A stretch of 64,000 bases of DNA, taken from Noviherbaspirillum sp. Root189. Lineage in GTDB: Bacteria > Pseudomonadota > Gammaproteobacteria > Burkholderiales > Burkholderiaceae_D. The notes under the pieces were generated by a model. That model did not search any database, was not told where the DNA came from, and worked only from the letters and a program-made list of their open reading frames with translations. This document shows positions 10,937-20,920 of the stretch, piece by piece (position 1 is the stretch's first letter; the number at the start of each line of letters is the position of its first letter). The stretch is from assembly GCF_001428545.1 (NCBI RefSeq), contig NZ_LMHZ01000045.1, positions 1-64,000 on the forward strand, given 5' to 3'. Made by a program: the position numbers and the translations under genes.

Positions 10937-11785
10937 TTAGTTTTGCTGGCTTGGCGTTGCATCATCCTGTGCTTCCGTGGCGGGTTCGGCCTCAAACGAG
11001 GAAATTCCGGTGTCCGCCTCCGGAATGACATCCTGAGATGCCGCGGGAACGGGGCTTGATTCGTTGTGCGATTCAGCGTTTTCTGCAGCGACTGGATCTG
11101 ATGCAGCGGCATCCCCAGACGGCGGTGTCGCGGGGGCGACCTGAGATGCCTCTACGTGTGCATCCGGGTTAATCGCTCCCGGGGCAAGCGTCGCCTGGAT
11201 TTCGCCCTGGAGAGCCTGCATCTCGGGCAGCATGCCACCCTGTACTTCTTCCTTTGTAACCTGCTGCAGTGGTGGCAACTGGTCCAGCGACGTCAATCCG
11301 AGATCATCAAGGAACTGCCGGGTTGTTGCAAACAATGCCGGTCGACCAGGGACGTCTCTATGTCCGATAGCCTCAATCCAGCCTCGGTCTTCGAGCATCT
11401 TTATGGTTTGCGAGTTCACTGTGACGCCACGGATTTCTTCGATGTCTCCGCGCGTCACGGGCTGGCGGTAAGCAATAATTGCCAGTGTCTCGAGCGTGGC
11501 GCGTGTGTATTTGGGCGGCTTTTCAGGATTAAGCCGCTCAAGGTATTTCTTCATTTCAGGACGACTCTGGAAGCGCCATCCGGTGGAAAGAGTGACGATT
11601 TCGATACCCTTGTCGACCCAATCGTTCCGTAACTCTTCCAGCATTGCCTTAATGGTATCGGCACCGACTTCTTCATGACCCTCGCCATTTTCCGCGAAGA
11701 GCTTTTTCATGTCATTGATCGACAGCGGCTCATGCGCGCAAAGCAACGCGGTTTCGAGGACTTTCTTAGCCTCAATAGTATTCAT
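10937..11785 (-). CDS. scpB: Segregation and condensation protein B
   Basis: A 282-residue ScpB, a paired winged-helix subunit of the SMC-ScpA-ScpB condensin that folds and segregates the chromosome. Family features include [21 protein letters not shown] at the N-terminus, [29 protein letters not shown] and the [13 protein letters not shown] motif. The last 100 residues are acidic, Ala/Pro-rich and probably disordered. scpA is not in the window. It is co-directional with rluB, the common scpB-rluB pairing. Confidence 0.95.
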   Translation of the reverse strand: MNTIEAKKVLETALLCAHEPLSINDMKKLFAENGEGHEEVGADTIKAMLEELRNDWVDKGIEIVTLSTGWRFQSRPEMKKYLERLNPEKPPKYTRATLETLAIIAYRQPVTRGDIEEIRGVTVNSQTIKMLEDRGWIEAIGHRDVPGRPALFATTRQFLDDLGLTSLDQLPPLQQVTKEEVQGGMLPEMQALQGEIQATLAPGAINPDAHVEASQVAPATPPSGDAAASDPVAAENAESHNESSPVPAASQDVIPEADTGISSFEAEPATEAQDDATPSQQN

Positions 11786-11941
11786 GTTTTTTGCGTATTG
11801 TTCTTCACTAACTCAGTGCAGAAGTTATCGTCAACGACAGGCGCCGCGAGACGCAGTCCGGCCAGAGAAAACCCGTTGATGCTTTCCGACACCCGATTTA
11901 TTGGAGTAATTATGAGGGCGGGAATATAAGACTTAAAGACT

Positions 11942-12018
11942 TGGTTGCGGGGACAGGATTTGAACCTGTGACCTTCGGGTTATGAGCCCGACGAGCTGCC
12001 AGACTGCTCCACCCCGCG
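11942..12018 (-). tRNA. Initiator tRNA-fMet (CAT)
   Basis: 77 nt including an encoded CCA. On the minus strand it begins CGCGGGGTGGAGCAG and ends CCCCGCAACCA, giving the unpaired C1-A72 position that marks initiator tRNAs. The anticodon stem GGG-CTCATAA-CCC carries the three G-C pairs and the CAT anticodon. The T-loop reads TTCAAAT. Confidence 0.97.
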
Positions 12019-12123
12019 TCTGAAGAGAAGAAGTATATCCTGTATCGACTGGCAACGCAAATGCAATCATCCCGGCAGTGATACACTTGGTCTGTGCATG
12101 TGCTTATCTCAATTGTGAGAAAC

Positions 12124-12153
12124 TTGATATAACAGATTCAATTCCGCTATAAA
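12124..12153 (+). promoter_or_regulatory. Sigma-70-type promoter upstream of the Nudix gene
   Basis: TTGATA (12124-12129), an 18-bp spacer and TATAAA (12148-12153) lie 84 bp before the Nudix start. Inverted copies of CTCAATTG and CAATTGAG bracket the promoter (about 12108 and 12167) and could be an operator, though this is only a guess. Confidence 0.5.
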
Positions 12154-12236
12154 AATAGCTATATACAATTGAGTCCAGCTGAATAATTTGTCAACCAGGC
12201 TTAGCCAGGCCTTCCATCTTTTTGCGTCCGACCTTT

Positions 12237-12812
12237 ATGAAATTCTGTTCTGAATGTGCGCATCCTGTGTCGTTGCTGGTTCCACCCGATGACAACCGTC
12301 CGCGCTTCGTGTGCGAACAATGCGGCACCATCCACTATCAGAATCCGAAGATGGTGATTGGCTCCATTCCTGTATGGGAGGAAGACGGAAAGACCCGCGT
12401 TCTTCTCTGCAAGCGCGCGATAGAGCCACGCTATGGTTACTGGACGCTACCGGCAGGCTTTATGGAAAATAATGAGACCACCACGGAAGCGGCACTGCGG
12501 GAAACGTTTGAGGAAGCCGGGGCACGCATCGAATTGCATGGCCTCTTCTCGCTCCTGAATGTCCCGCACGTTCACCAGGTACACATGTTCTACCGCGCTA
12601 CGCTGCTTGACCTCGATTATGAGGCTGGTACCGAAAGCCTCGAAGTGGAACTGTTTACCGAGGAAGAGATCCCGTGGAGCGATATCGCCTTTCCTACCGT
12701 CGGGCATACGCTCAAGTCCTTCTTCACGGATTTGGCACGCGTTCGCAGTGAAGGTGGCAATTATGGTTTGCACACGGAAGATATCCGAAAGCCGATGCGC
12801 CAAACCGATTGA
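12237..12812 (+). CDS. Nudix hydrolase with N-terminal zinc ribbon
   Basis: 191 residues from the ATG at 12237; a TTG 15 bases upstream is less likely. An N-terminal zinc ribbon (FCSECAHP and VCEQCGTIHYQNP) precedes the Nudix fold. The Nudix box is complete: G, five residues, E, seven residues, RETFEEAGA (GFMENNETTTEAALRE onward), so metal binding and pyrophosphohydrolase activity are expected. The family acts on nucleoside-diphosphate-linked substrates such as NADH, ADP-ribose or FAD; the specific substrate cannot be read from the sequence. It is a single gene with its own promoter, convergent with the antiporter. Confidence 0.88.
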   Translation: MKFCSECAHPVSLLVPPDDNRPRFVCEQCGTIHYQNPKMVIGSIPVWEEDGKTRVLLCKRAIEPRYGYWTLPAGFMENNETTTEAALRETFEEAGARIELHGLFSLLNVPHVHQVHMFYRATLLDLDYEAGTESLEVELFTEEEIPWSDIAFPTVGHTLKSFFTDLARVRSEGGNYGLHTEDIRKPMRQTD

Positions 12813-12866
12813 GGTCATGCATCAGGTGGCAAGGCGTCTAACTTACCCCCATTAGCTACCGTTGTG

Positions 12867-14165
12867 CTAGTTCGAGCGCCAGAATCTGTCCATCAAAGGC
12901 TTGACGCTGGTCCCATGGATAAAGATTGACATCACTATGACGACGAGTGTGATGTGAGTCAACTCACGTCCGAGGTCATGCGGTAATCCGTGCTGGATTG
13001 CATACATCAGGTAATAGACGGAACCAATACCGCGCACGCCAAACCAAGCGGTAATATTGCGTATGCGCCGGGTGGTGCTGGTTCCCGCAAGTCCAATCAA
13101 CACGCTGACCGGGCGCGCCACGAAGAACAAGAACAGAGCCACCCCAAACGATCGCCAGTTCCACGCGTCCAGCGAAAGCATACCGCCCAATAGCAAGACC
13201 AAGGTCAACTCCGACAACCGCTCCAGATGCTCCTTAAATACCAGTGCACCCAGACTGACGGTAGGTGGCGCCTCGTTGGTCGGACTGTTAATGGCGGCCA
13301 CCGATTTTGACGTATCGCCGTCCAGCATCCCTTGCCGATTTTTGGGCGCACCGGCCAGGGTGAGTTCGGTCTGGCGCAATGCCACACCGGCAAAGAACAC
13401 GGCAAGAAATCCCCATGCCTTCAAGCCAACGCTCAAGCCATACACCACGGCAATCAAGCCCAGGCCGACAAGGTCGTCCAGCACTTCATGCTTGTTCTCA
13501 CCGCTGCGCAACTTCCAGCCTAACTTTCCGAGAAGCGAACCGCAGAGCCAGCCGATCAGCACCGCGCCAAGCGTCGCCCAAATCACATCCACTACCGCCC
13601 ATTTTTCACCGAAGGATCCGACCTCATGTAACCCGAGCAGACCAAGGCCGAGCATCACAAAGGGAAATGCGCTGCCATCGTTCATCCCCGCTTCGCTGGT
13701 CAACGTAAAGCGCAACTGATCCATATCGCCCGGGTGGCGAATCTGCACATCAGTTGCCAGCACAGGGTCAGTCGGTGCGAGGATAGCGCCGAGCAGTATA
13801 CCGGCGCCAATCGGCAAGCCGAGAACAAAGTAAGAAAACACGGCAATCAGGCCCACAGTGATGGTCATCGACACCCAGGCAAGCCTGATGGGAGGCCCCC
13901 ATCGCTTCAATGTCACGGGCACCGGCATCTTGACGCCTGCCGAAAATAACGAAATCAATACAGCAATTTCCGTCAGCACTTCCAGCAGCGCGGATTGCTC
14001 CAGCGGATCGAAATTGAAAATATTGAAAACTGTCGGCCCGAGTATGAGCCCTGCGGACAGATACACAATTGCCGAGGTAAAAGGCAGCCGGGAAATCGTG
14101 GTCGCCGCAAGCCCTCGTGCCAGCATCAAGACGCCTATCAACAGAAACCATTGTGTATTTGTCAT
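12867..14165 (-). CDS. CPA1-type monovalent cation/proton antiporter
   Basis: A 432-residue inner-membrane protein with about 12 hydrophobic segments. AILAPTDPVLATDVQ contains the TDP unwound-helix motif of Na+/H+ exchangers, and SEAGMNDGSAFPFVM contains the conserved ND-G proton-site region of CPA1/NhaP-like proteins. It exchanges Na+ or K+ for protons and so supports pH and salt homeostasis. No C-terminal TrkA or CBS regulatory domain is present; the protein ends about 12 residues after the last helix. It is convergent with the Nudix gene. Confidence 0.88.
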   Translation of the reverse strand: MTNTQWFLLIGVLMLARGLAATTISRLPFTSAIVYLSAGLILGPTVFNIFNFDPLEQSALLEVLTEIAVLISLFSAGVKMPVPVTLKRWGPPIRLAWVSMTITVGLIAVFSYFVLGLPIGAGILLGAILAPTDPVLATDVQIRHPGDMDQLRFTLTSEAGMNDGSAFPFVMLGLGLLGLHEVGSFGEKWAVVDVIWATLGAVLIGWLCGSLLGKLGWKLRSGENKHEVLDDLVGLGLIAVVYGLSVGLKAWGFLAVFFAGVALRQTELTLAGAPKNRQGMLDGDTSKSVAAINSPTNEAPPTVSLGALVFKEHLERLSELTLVLLLGGMLSLDAWNWRSFGVALFLFFVARPVSVLIGLAGTSTTRRIRNITAWFGVRGIGSVYYLMYAIQHGLPHDLGRELTHITLVVIVMSIFIHGTSVKPLMDRFWRSN

Positions 14166-14383
14166 ATTCTCAAATCAAGTCATTTGCATGAGGTTTGATC
14201 GTAGACCTCATTCATGTCAACTTATTCATTTTTGCTCGGCTTTGATTTTTAAAGGCAATTCCCTCCATGAGTGCGCAAGGTCGGTTTTGCGCAAGCTTTG
14301 CGTCATAACGTGTTTCATTAGCGAACTTAGCTTCTCGCCATGCAGTCGAATTGCACTGGAGTTACTTCGCCAGGATGCCGGCT

Positions 14384-16474
14384 ATGGAAACATTACTCGA
14401 CATGGATTTCAGCATTGCAGAGCACGCTGCCGACTCGATTTTTATTACCGATACTGAAAGCCGTGTCATTTATCAAAACCCGGAAGCCCGCCGGATGTTT
14501 CACCTGGAGGATAAGGAGATCCTTGGGTACTCGGTAATCGAAAAACTTCATCAGCATCACCCCGATGGAAAGCCAATTACCCGCGAGCAATGCAAGGTGT
14601 ATCGCGCGGCTGCGTATGGCGAATCCGCTCGCGACTTTGTGTGGTTGATTTCCCGCGACGATGGATCACAATTTTACGTATCCGGCACTGCATCCCCTCT
14701 CTATGCTGATGACGTACGGATCGGTGCTGTATTTTTCGGAACCGATATTACTGCGCGGCAAAATGCGGAAGATGCTTTGATTAAAAGCACCGAGAAACTT
14801 CAGCTGGCCATCGAAGCAGCGGAGTTGGGCATGTTTGACTTCTACCCCCAAACCGGCGAAGTCGTCTGGTCTGAAAAAATGCGGGAGCATTTTGGCCTGC
14901 CTTCGGACGCGCCAGTCGATGCCAACACTTTCTATTCGTGTATCCATCCCGACGACCGGGAACGTGTGCGTGCAGTTACTCATGAAGTATCACGGCCCGA
15001 CGCCAGTGGACGATATCAGCTTGAGTTCAGGACGATAGGTCTGATCGATGGCAAGGAGCGATGGATTTCGCTGCGCGGACAAGTGCATTTTGATACAGAT
15101 GGCAATGCGATTCGTCGCGTGGGGGTGACGGTTGACTTTACTGAAAAGTACGAAGCGGAAAAAAGAGTGCAAGTCGCTGCGCAGCACGACAGCCTGACAG
15201 GCCTGCCCAACCGCGCACTTTTGTTTGAATATTGCGAACACCTGCTAGCGCAGGCACAACGTATTGGAGCCAACAGCGCCGTCTTGTTCGTCGACCTTGA
15301 TCGCTTCAAGCCAATTAACGATCTGTACGGCCATGAAGCCGGTGACAAAGTGCTCCAGGAAGTCGCGCGTCGGCTCCTGCACTGTACGCGCAAGGAAGAC
15401 GTAGTCAGCCGCCTGGGTGGCGATGAATTCATCGTGGTCCTGCCACGTGTCCATGGCACCGAAGATCCGGAAACCGTCGCGCAGCATATCCTTGATACCG
15501 TTTGCAAGCCCATCCGCGTCGAGTCCCTGCATCTCACCGTGTCACCCTCGATCGGCATCAGCCTGTTCGAAAAGCATGCCAGCGATCTGGCTGGATTGAT
15601 TCGTTGCGCCGATCTGGCGATGTACGCCGCAAAACGTGCAGGTCGCAATACCTTCAAGATCTATTCGCCAGAGCATCAGCAATTTGCGATCGAACAGGTC
15701 AAACTTGAGCAGCATCTGAAGGAAGCACTGGATGCAAACAAGCTTACGCTGCTTTATCAACCGGTCATTGATATCGCCACTGGCGAAGTGGTCGGTGCGG
15801 AGGCCCTGATTCGCCTGCCGGACGTGAACGGCACACTGCTGGGGCCCGATCAGTTCATTCCGATTGCAGAATCGGCCGGACTGATTGACAGGCTTGGCCT
15901 GTGGGTGACACGGGAAGCCTGCCGTCAACAGCAGGACTGGACAGAATCCGGTCTGGCGGTACCGAGCATGGCCATCAACGTGTCGGCCTCACAGTTCCGG
16001 CATCCGGAGTTTGCCTCGCAACTAACCAAGGCGATCGACGAATCCGGCATGGATCCCAGCCACCTGGAAATCGAGTTAACCGAAAGTACCGTAATGGACA
16101 ATATTCCTGAAGCCATTGCAAAGCTGACGCAACTCAAGTCGCGCGGTGTGCGTATCGTGCTCGATGATGTGGGGACCGGATACTCCAGCCTCAGCCATCT
16201 GAGCAACCTGCCGCTTGATAAACTGAAGATCGACCGTTCCTTTACAGACAATCTCGAGTCCAATCAATCGAGTCAGTCCATTGCCGACACGATCATCGGC
16301 CTTGGACGCGCTCTCAATCTGGAGGTCGTCGGAGAAGGCATCGAATCCGAAGAAGCCATGAGTTACCTGCGTCACCACGGGTGCGATCAAGCGCAAGGCT
16401 ACCTGTTCAGCAAGCCGCTCTCCGCCCATGACTTCGAGTCCTGGTATCGATCGCGGGCCGGACATTATCACTGA
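14384..16474 (+). CDS. PAS-PAS-GGDEF-EAL cyclic-di-GMP signalling protein
   Basis: 696 residues from the ATG at 14384, which has AGGA eight bases upstream; ATG 14375 and TTG 14351 are alternatives. Two PAS domains (about 5-115 and 130-250), with DITARQNAEDAL between them, precede a GGDEF domain with intact SRLGGDEF and an inhibitory-site RKED five residues before it. The EAL domain has EALIRL, the INVSASQF Asn, the DDVGTGYSS pair of Asp and EGIES. Both catalytic sites look complete, so the protein may make and/or degrade c-di-GMP. There are no membrane segments, so it is cytosolic. It is followed by a second protein of the same design. Confidence 0.9.
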   Translation: METLLDMDFSIAEHAADSIFITDTESRVIYQNPEARRMFHLEDKEILGYSVIEKLHQHHPDGKPITREQCKVYRAAAYGESARDFVWLISRDDGSQFYVSGTASPLYADDVRIGAVFFGTDITARQNAEDALIKSTEKLQLAIEAAELGMFDFYPQTGEVVWSEKMREHFGLPSDAPVDANTFYSCIHPDDRERVRAVTHEVSRPDASGRYQLEFRTIGLIDGKERWISLRGQVHFDTDGNAIRRVGVTVDFTEKYEAEKRVQVAAQHDSLTGLPNRALLFEYCEHLLAQAQRIGANSAVLFVDLDRFKPINDLYGHEAGDKVLQEVARRLLHCTRKEDVVSRLGGDEFIVVLPRVHGTEDPETVAQHILDTVCKPIRVESLHLTVSPSIGISLFEKHASDLAGLIRCADLAMYAAKRAGRNTFKIYSPEHQQFAIEQVKLEQHLKEALDANKLTLLYQPVIDIATGEVVGAEALIRLPDVNGTLLGPDQFIPIAESAGLIDRLGLWVTREACRQQQDWTESGLAVPSMAINVSASQFRHPEFASQLTKAIDESGMDPSHLEIELTESTVMDNIPEAIAKLTQLKSRGVRIVLDDVGTGYSSLSHLSNLPLDKLKIDRSFTDNLESNQSSQSIADTIIGLGRALNLEVVGEGIESEEAMSYLRHHGCDQAQGYLFSKPLSAHDFESWYRSRAGHYH

Positions 16475-16601
16475 TTCCCCGGACAGGTATTTTCCGCGGG
16501 GCTGGCAACAGCAAGCCAACTCGAATCTCAAACACGACACGCTCCGATTCATCGTAACTGACACCTGGAATCGGGACCCTGCACCACTCATTTTCGTTGG
16601 C

Positions 16602-19097
16602 ATGCAGTCATTAACGAAAAGACATATGAAACTATTGGAAACAATTGAAAACCGCGAGGCTCTGCTTGATGCAGTGGTCCACAATGCAATGGACGGAATC
16701 ATCGTGATCGATGCGCACGAGATTGTCCATGCATGGAACCCGGAAGCGGAACGCATCTTTGGCTGGCCGTACGAAGAGGCAGTTGGCAAGGCCTTGAATG
16801 CTCTCGTGGGCCTATCAGGATTGTCGAGGGGGAAACGTCGCGATGCAGGTTTTGATGCGAGCAAACGCATGCACGCGGCAGCCCGCCATAAAGATGGGAA
16901 ACCGCTAACGGTCGAGCTTGCTATTGCATCCGTAGATGTCGGTGCCCAAGCGCTGTTTTGTATTGCAATCCGTGACATGACCCTGGCCAGCACGGCTGAA
17001 GCAAGGCTTCAGAACAATCAGGCTGAACTGAAGCGCGAACTGGACGCGTGTCAGCACATGCTTGATACCACCCCGGACGTGATTTGCGCCATCAATGCAT
17101 CCGGCGTATTTGTGCAGGTCAGTGCAGCATCGCAGCGCGTGTGGGGCTATGCGGCGACGGAGCTGATTGGCCGGCCAGCGTTCGAACTGGTATTTCCGGA
17201 GGATCGCAAAGAATATAACGACACCATCCGTAGACTATGCCTGGGTGAGACGACGTCGATACAGCCTTTCGAGAATCGGTTCGTTCACGAGGATGGCCAT
17301 CCTATCCATATAAGCTGGACTGCAAACTGGTCGGAGGCCGACCAGCATCTGTATTGCGTTGCGCGGGATATCACCGAACTCAGACATTCGACGCGTCGGC
17401 TTGCTGAGCGAGAACAGCGTTTTGAATCCTTGTTCGAGCACCATCCGGATGGCGTTTTCGCATTTGATATCGATGGACGCCTGATATCGGCCAACAAGGC
17501 CTTCGCTCAGCTCACGGGTTATTCTGCGAACGAGCTCTCGACGATGTCATTGCGCGCCATGGTAGCGCCGGAAAGCCTGAAGATCGTTGACCAGCATTTC
17601 ACCGAAGCGACCGAGGGTAACGCATCAAGCTTTGAAACGATGGGAGTACGTAAGGACCATAGCAGATACGATGCGCACATCACGGTGGTGCCGATTATCG
17701 TTGACGACACAGTCGTCGGCGTCCACGGCATCGCACGCGATGTCACGCACAGCAAGGATTACGAGCGCCGCATCGAGCATCTTGCCACTTATGATGGTTT
17801 GACAGGCCTTCCGAATCGCAACCTGCTTGATGACCGCATCAAGCATGCGATCGTGCAGGCCGAGCGCCAGGGCGGCCGCGTCGGTGTCCTGTTTCTTGAT
17901 CTGAACCGGTTCAAGATCGTCAACGACAGCCTTGGTCACGATAAGGGCGATATCCTGCTGCGCATCATGGCAGACAGGCTGAAGCAGTGCATACGTGAAT
18001 CAGACACCGTGGCAAGACTTGGCGGCGATGAATTTGTCATCGTTCTTGAAGATGTGCGCTCACCAGAAGACGTGATCGGCATCGCGCGCAACCTGCTCAC
18101 CGTGATCGAAAAACCCGTGGCGCTTGAAGGTCACGACTTCAGTGTTTCCAGCAGTATTGGCTGCAGTCTCTACCCGAAAGACGGCAACGACGCGGCGACC
18201 TTGCTAAGAAACGCCGACCTTGCGATGTATGAAGCCAAAGCCAGTGGTGGTGGCTCGTTCAGGTTTTACAAGGCCGACATGAATGAGCGGGTCAAGGCAC
18301 GGCTGATGCATGAACGGCAGCTTCGCCTTGCGCTGGAGCGCGAAGAGCTGGTCGTCTATTACCAACCCCGCGTCGACATCAACAGCAATGCAATCGTGGG
18401 AGCTGAAGCCCTGGTGCGATGGCATCATCCCGAACGTGGACTGGTGCCGCCAAATGAATTCATCCCGCTCGCAGAAGAGGTCGGCCTCATAAACGAACTG
18501 GGCGAATGGGTTTTGAAGACCGCGTGTCAGCAAAACCGCTTTTGGCAGGAAGCGGGCTTGCCTGGCCTCAAGGTATCCGTCAATCTTTCCCCCTATCAGC
18601 TGGCCCCGGATTCAACCATTACCCATGCCGTACGTAAGTCGCTCACGCAGAGCGGTCTCGATGCGCGCTGGCTCGAACTCGAGATCACCGAAAGCAGCTT
18701 GATGCAAAACGTCGAATCGACATTGACCAAACTGGCAGAGATACGAGATGCCGGCGTATCGATTTCAATCGATGACTTTGGCACCGGTTATTCGTCTCTC
18801 AGCTACCTGCGTCGATTACCGGTAGACACACTCAAGATCGATCAGTCTTTTATCCGAGAGATTTCCGGAAGCCGGGACGATGCTGCAATCGTCTCGGCAA
18901 CCATTGCACTGGCGCACACTATGCAGTTGAAGGTTGTGGCAGAAGGCGTGACGAGCGAAGAACAGATCCGGTTTCTGGAAGAACATGATTGTGACGAGAT
19001 GCAAGGCTTTTTCCTGAGCCCAGCGGTCCCTCCTGATGAAATGCAGCGCTTGTTGCACCGTGGCCGCTCCCCTTCAGTGCCACGTGCGCATCGATAA
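16602..19097 (+). CDS. Multi-PAS GGDEF-EAL cyclic-di-GMP signalling protein
   Basis: 831 residues from the ATG at 16602. The frame is open back to 16428 inside the upstream gene, and ATG 16626 is another option; none has a good Shine-Dalgarno. Three PAS domains are visible (MDGIIVIDAHEIVHAWNPEA; DVICAINASGVFVQVS; PDGVFAFDIDGRLISANKA). Then come GGDEF with ARLGGDEF and inhibitory-site RESD, and EAL with EALVRWHHPE, VNLSPYQ, IDDFGTGYSSL and AEGVTSEEQ. Both active sites are intact. It probably arose by tandem duplication with, or is co-expressed with, the preceding gene; the PAS content differs, so the sensed signals may too. Confidence 0.9.
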   Translation: MQSLTKRHMKLLETIENREALLDAVVHNAMDGIIVIDAHEIVHAWNPEAERIFGWPYEEAVGKALNALVGLSGLSRGKRRDAGFDASKRMHAAARHKDGKPLTVELAIASVDVGAQALFCIAIRDMTLASTAEARLQNNQAELKRELDACQHMLDTTPDVICAINASGVFVQVSAASQRVWGYAATELIGRPAFELVFPEDRKEYNDTIRRLCLGETTSIQPFENRFVHEDGHPIHISWTANWSEADQHLYCVARDITELRHSTRRLAEREQRFESLFEHHPDGVFAFDIDGRLISANKAFAQLTGYSANELSTMSLRAMVAPESLKIVDQHFTEATEGNASSFETMGVRKDHSRYDAHITVVPIIVDDTVVGVHGIARDVTHSKDYERRIEHLATYDGLTGLPNRNLLDDRIKHAIVQAERQGGRVGVLFLDLNRFKIVNDSLGHDKGDILLRIMADRLKQCIRESDTVARLGGDEFVIVLEDVRSPEDVIGIARNLLTVIEKPVALEGHDFSVSSSIGCSLYPKDGNDAATLLRNADLAMYEAKASGGGSFRFYKADMNERVKARLMHERQLRLALEREELVVYYQPRVDINSNAIVGAEALVRWHHPERGLVPPNEFIPLAEEVGLINELGEWVLKTACQQNRFWQEAGLPGLKVSVNLSPYQLAPDSTITHAVRKSLTQSGLDARWLELEITESSLMQNVESTLTKLAEIRDAGVSISIDDFGTGYSSLSYLRRLPVDTLKIDQSFIREISGSRDDAAIVSATIALAHTMQLKVVAEGVTSEEQIRFLEEHDCDEMQGFFLSPAVPPDEMQRLLHRGRSPSVPRAHR

Positions 19098-19332
19098 GAT
19101 GGTGGGTGTCGATTAGTGCTATTTGCATCCCGTTTGAAAAATATAGCCGCTCTGAGCCCGATCGATCATGCTGCATCCTGGCAAAAGGACGTGATAGGCG
19201 TTGACCAAAACGAGATAACGCCGCTATCCCCGGTTAAGCAGAGCCGATGCTGCGCCGGTCTACCATGCTCACCTGCTCGGCACAGGATTTGCTCAAGACT
19301 GACGCATTATTCAATTTCCTCAGAAGACCGAT

Positions 19333-19515
19333 ATGTGCGCCTCAGATGAAATGATCGAATCGATGGTCGCTTCCTTGAGCGAAGAAGCAAGCGACACGGA
19401 CCGACGGCTCTTCAAGCATGCATTGCGGCAACTGGTGAAGGTCGCCCGCGAGGAACAGCTTGAAGCGATTCAGGAAGATTTTGACGTCGTCTACAATGTC
19501 CTCCGCTTTCGTTGA
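19333..19515 (+). CDS. Small hypothetical acidic/amphipathic protein (60 aa)
   Basis: MCASDEMIESMVASLSEEAS starts a 60-residue, probably helical protein rich in Glu, Asp, Arg and Leu (RRLFKHALRQLVKVAREEQ). It has no membrane segment and no motif that I recognise. An AGAAG lies eight bases before the ATG. Its amino-acid texture is that of a real cytosolic protein rather than random translation. It stands alone between the second GGDEF-EAL gene and the convergent amtB; a weak TTGACC-N18-TATCCC promoter-like pair sits near 19201. Confidence 0.5.
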   Translation: MCASDEMIESMVASLSEEASDTDRRLFKHALRQLVKVAREEQLEAIQEDFDVVYNVLRFR

Positions 19516-19650
19516 ACGGAATCCCAAAAGATTGGAGAATCGCCAATATCAGTCCACGGAGCGTGGACAAGACAGGGAGGGCAAGAGATAGCGGTGTGTC
19601 TGCTCACGTCTTGCCCGCTCCGGCAATCGGCCCAATGGCATGCCTGCATG

Positions 19651-20853
19651 CTACCAGTTGGTTTCGCGTTCGGCAGTCGAGCCGATCTTGTGGATCGAGA
19701 GGTCGGCGCCATCGAATTCCTGTTCGGGATCGAGACGAATGCCAACCAGCTTTTTCAGTACGCCATACACGAGGGCGCCTCCTGCAGCGGCAATAATAAT
19801 TCCCAGCAATGTGCCGATCAATTGCGACATGATGGACACACCACCGATACCGCCAAGTGACTGCTGTCCAAAAATGCCAGCCGCAAGTCCGCCCCAGGCG
19901 CCGCATAAGCCGTGCAACGGCCATACGCCCAACACGTCGTCAATCTTCCATTTGTTTTGGGTAAGCGTAAACATCCAGACGAATACCGCGCCGGCGATGC
20001 CACCGGTCACCAGCGCACCCAGAGGATGCATGAGGTCGGAACCTGCGCACACCGCCACTAATCCTGCCAATGGGCCGTTGTAGGCAAATCCAGGGTCATT
20101 CTTACCCATCAGTACTGCAATCAGGGTGCCGCCGACCATCGCCATCAACGAGTTGATCGCCACGAGGCCATTCATTTTATCGAGGGTCTGCGCACTCATG
20201 ACGTTGAAGCCGAACCAGCCCACGGCAAGAATCCAGGCACCCAACGCGAGGAATGGGATGTTTGAAGGCGGATGTGCCGCGATGGCGCCGTCCTTGGAAT
20301 AACGACCACGACGTGCACCGAGGAACAGGACCGCTGGCAAAGCTGCCCAGCCGCCAACCGCATGCACGACTACCGAGCCGGCAAAGTCATGAAACTCTGC
20401 CGAATACATCACCTTGAGCCATGCCTGTATACCGAAGCGCTGATTCCAGGCGATGCCTTCAAAAAACGGATAGATGAATCCCACCAGCACGGCGGTAGCG
20501 ATTAATTGCGGGTGAAACTTGGCACGTTCTGCGATTCCGCCGGAGATAATCGCGGGAATCGCCGCGGCAAAGGTCAGCAGAAAAAAGAACTTCACCAGTT
20601 CAAATCCATTTTTTTCGGCGAGTACGGTCGCGTCGGCGAAGAAGTGCATACCATAAGCAATGCCATAGCCGATGAAAAAATAGGCTATTGTCGAAACAGC
20701 AAAATCGACTAAGATTTTGACGAGCGCGTTGACTTGATTCTTTTTACGAACCGTACCGAGTTCAAGAAACGCAAACCCGGCATGCATGGCGAGAATCATG
20801 ATCGCGCCGAGCAGTATGAATAACGCATCGGCACCGTTTTTAAACGCATCCAT
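19651..20853 (-). CDS. amtB: Ammonium transporter AmtB
   Basis: 400 residues from the ATG at 20853, which has GGAGAA eight bases upstream; the frame extends further but without need. Eleven or so hydrophobic helices are present. DFAGSVVVHAVGGWAAL carries the conserved Asp and the first pore His, and WPLHGLCGAWG the second. It conducts ammonium/ammonia across the inner membrane. No glnK (PII) gene is adjacent, which is unusual because amtB is commonly linked to one. A sigma-54-like promoter precedes it, in keeping with nitrogen control. Confidence 0.95.
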   Translation of the reverse strand: MDAFKNGADALFILLGAIMILAMHAGFAFLELGTVRKKNQVNALVKILVDFAVSTIAYFFIGYGIAYGMHFFADATVLAEKNGFELVKFFFLLTFAAAIPAIISGGIAERAKFHPQLIATAVLVGFIYPFFEGIAWNQRFGIQAWLKVMYSAEFHDFAGSVVVHAVGGWAALPAVLFLGARRGRYSKDGAIAAHPPSNIPFLALGAWILAVGWFGFNVMSAQTLDKMNGLVAINSLMAMVGGTLIAVLMGKNDPGFAYNGPLAGLVAVCAGSDLMHPLGALVTGGIAGAVFVWMFTLTQNKWKIDDVLGVWPLHGLCGAWGGLAAGIFGQQSLGGIGGVSIMSQLIGTLLGIIIAAAGGALVYGVLKKLVGIRLDPEQEFDGADLSIHKIGSTAERETNW

Positions 20854-20904
20854 GCAAGAATTCTCCCTGTTAATGTGCAAAGTGTAAAAATGGAGATTCT
20901 CCTA

Positions 20905-20920
20905 AGCAAAAAATATTCCA
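20905..20920 (-). promoter_or_regulatory. Sigma-54-like promoter and NtrC-like half site for amtB
   Basis: Read on the minus strand TGGAATATTTTTTGCT has GG and GC exactly 10 bases apart and matches the -24/-12 consensus (TGGCAC-N5-TTGCW) at the key positions. It would start transcripts about 40 nt before the amtB ATG. It overlaps TGCACCAAAATGG (20918-20930, minus), one half of the NtrC palindrome TGCACC-N-TGGTGCA. The close overlap of activator half site and promoter is atypical. Confidence 0.5.

Noticed and set aside
10927-11112. N-terminal extension of RluB into scpB
   Set aside because: It overlaps scpB coding sequence entirely and has no family character; the ATG at 10926 gives a normal operon junction.
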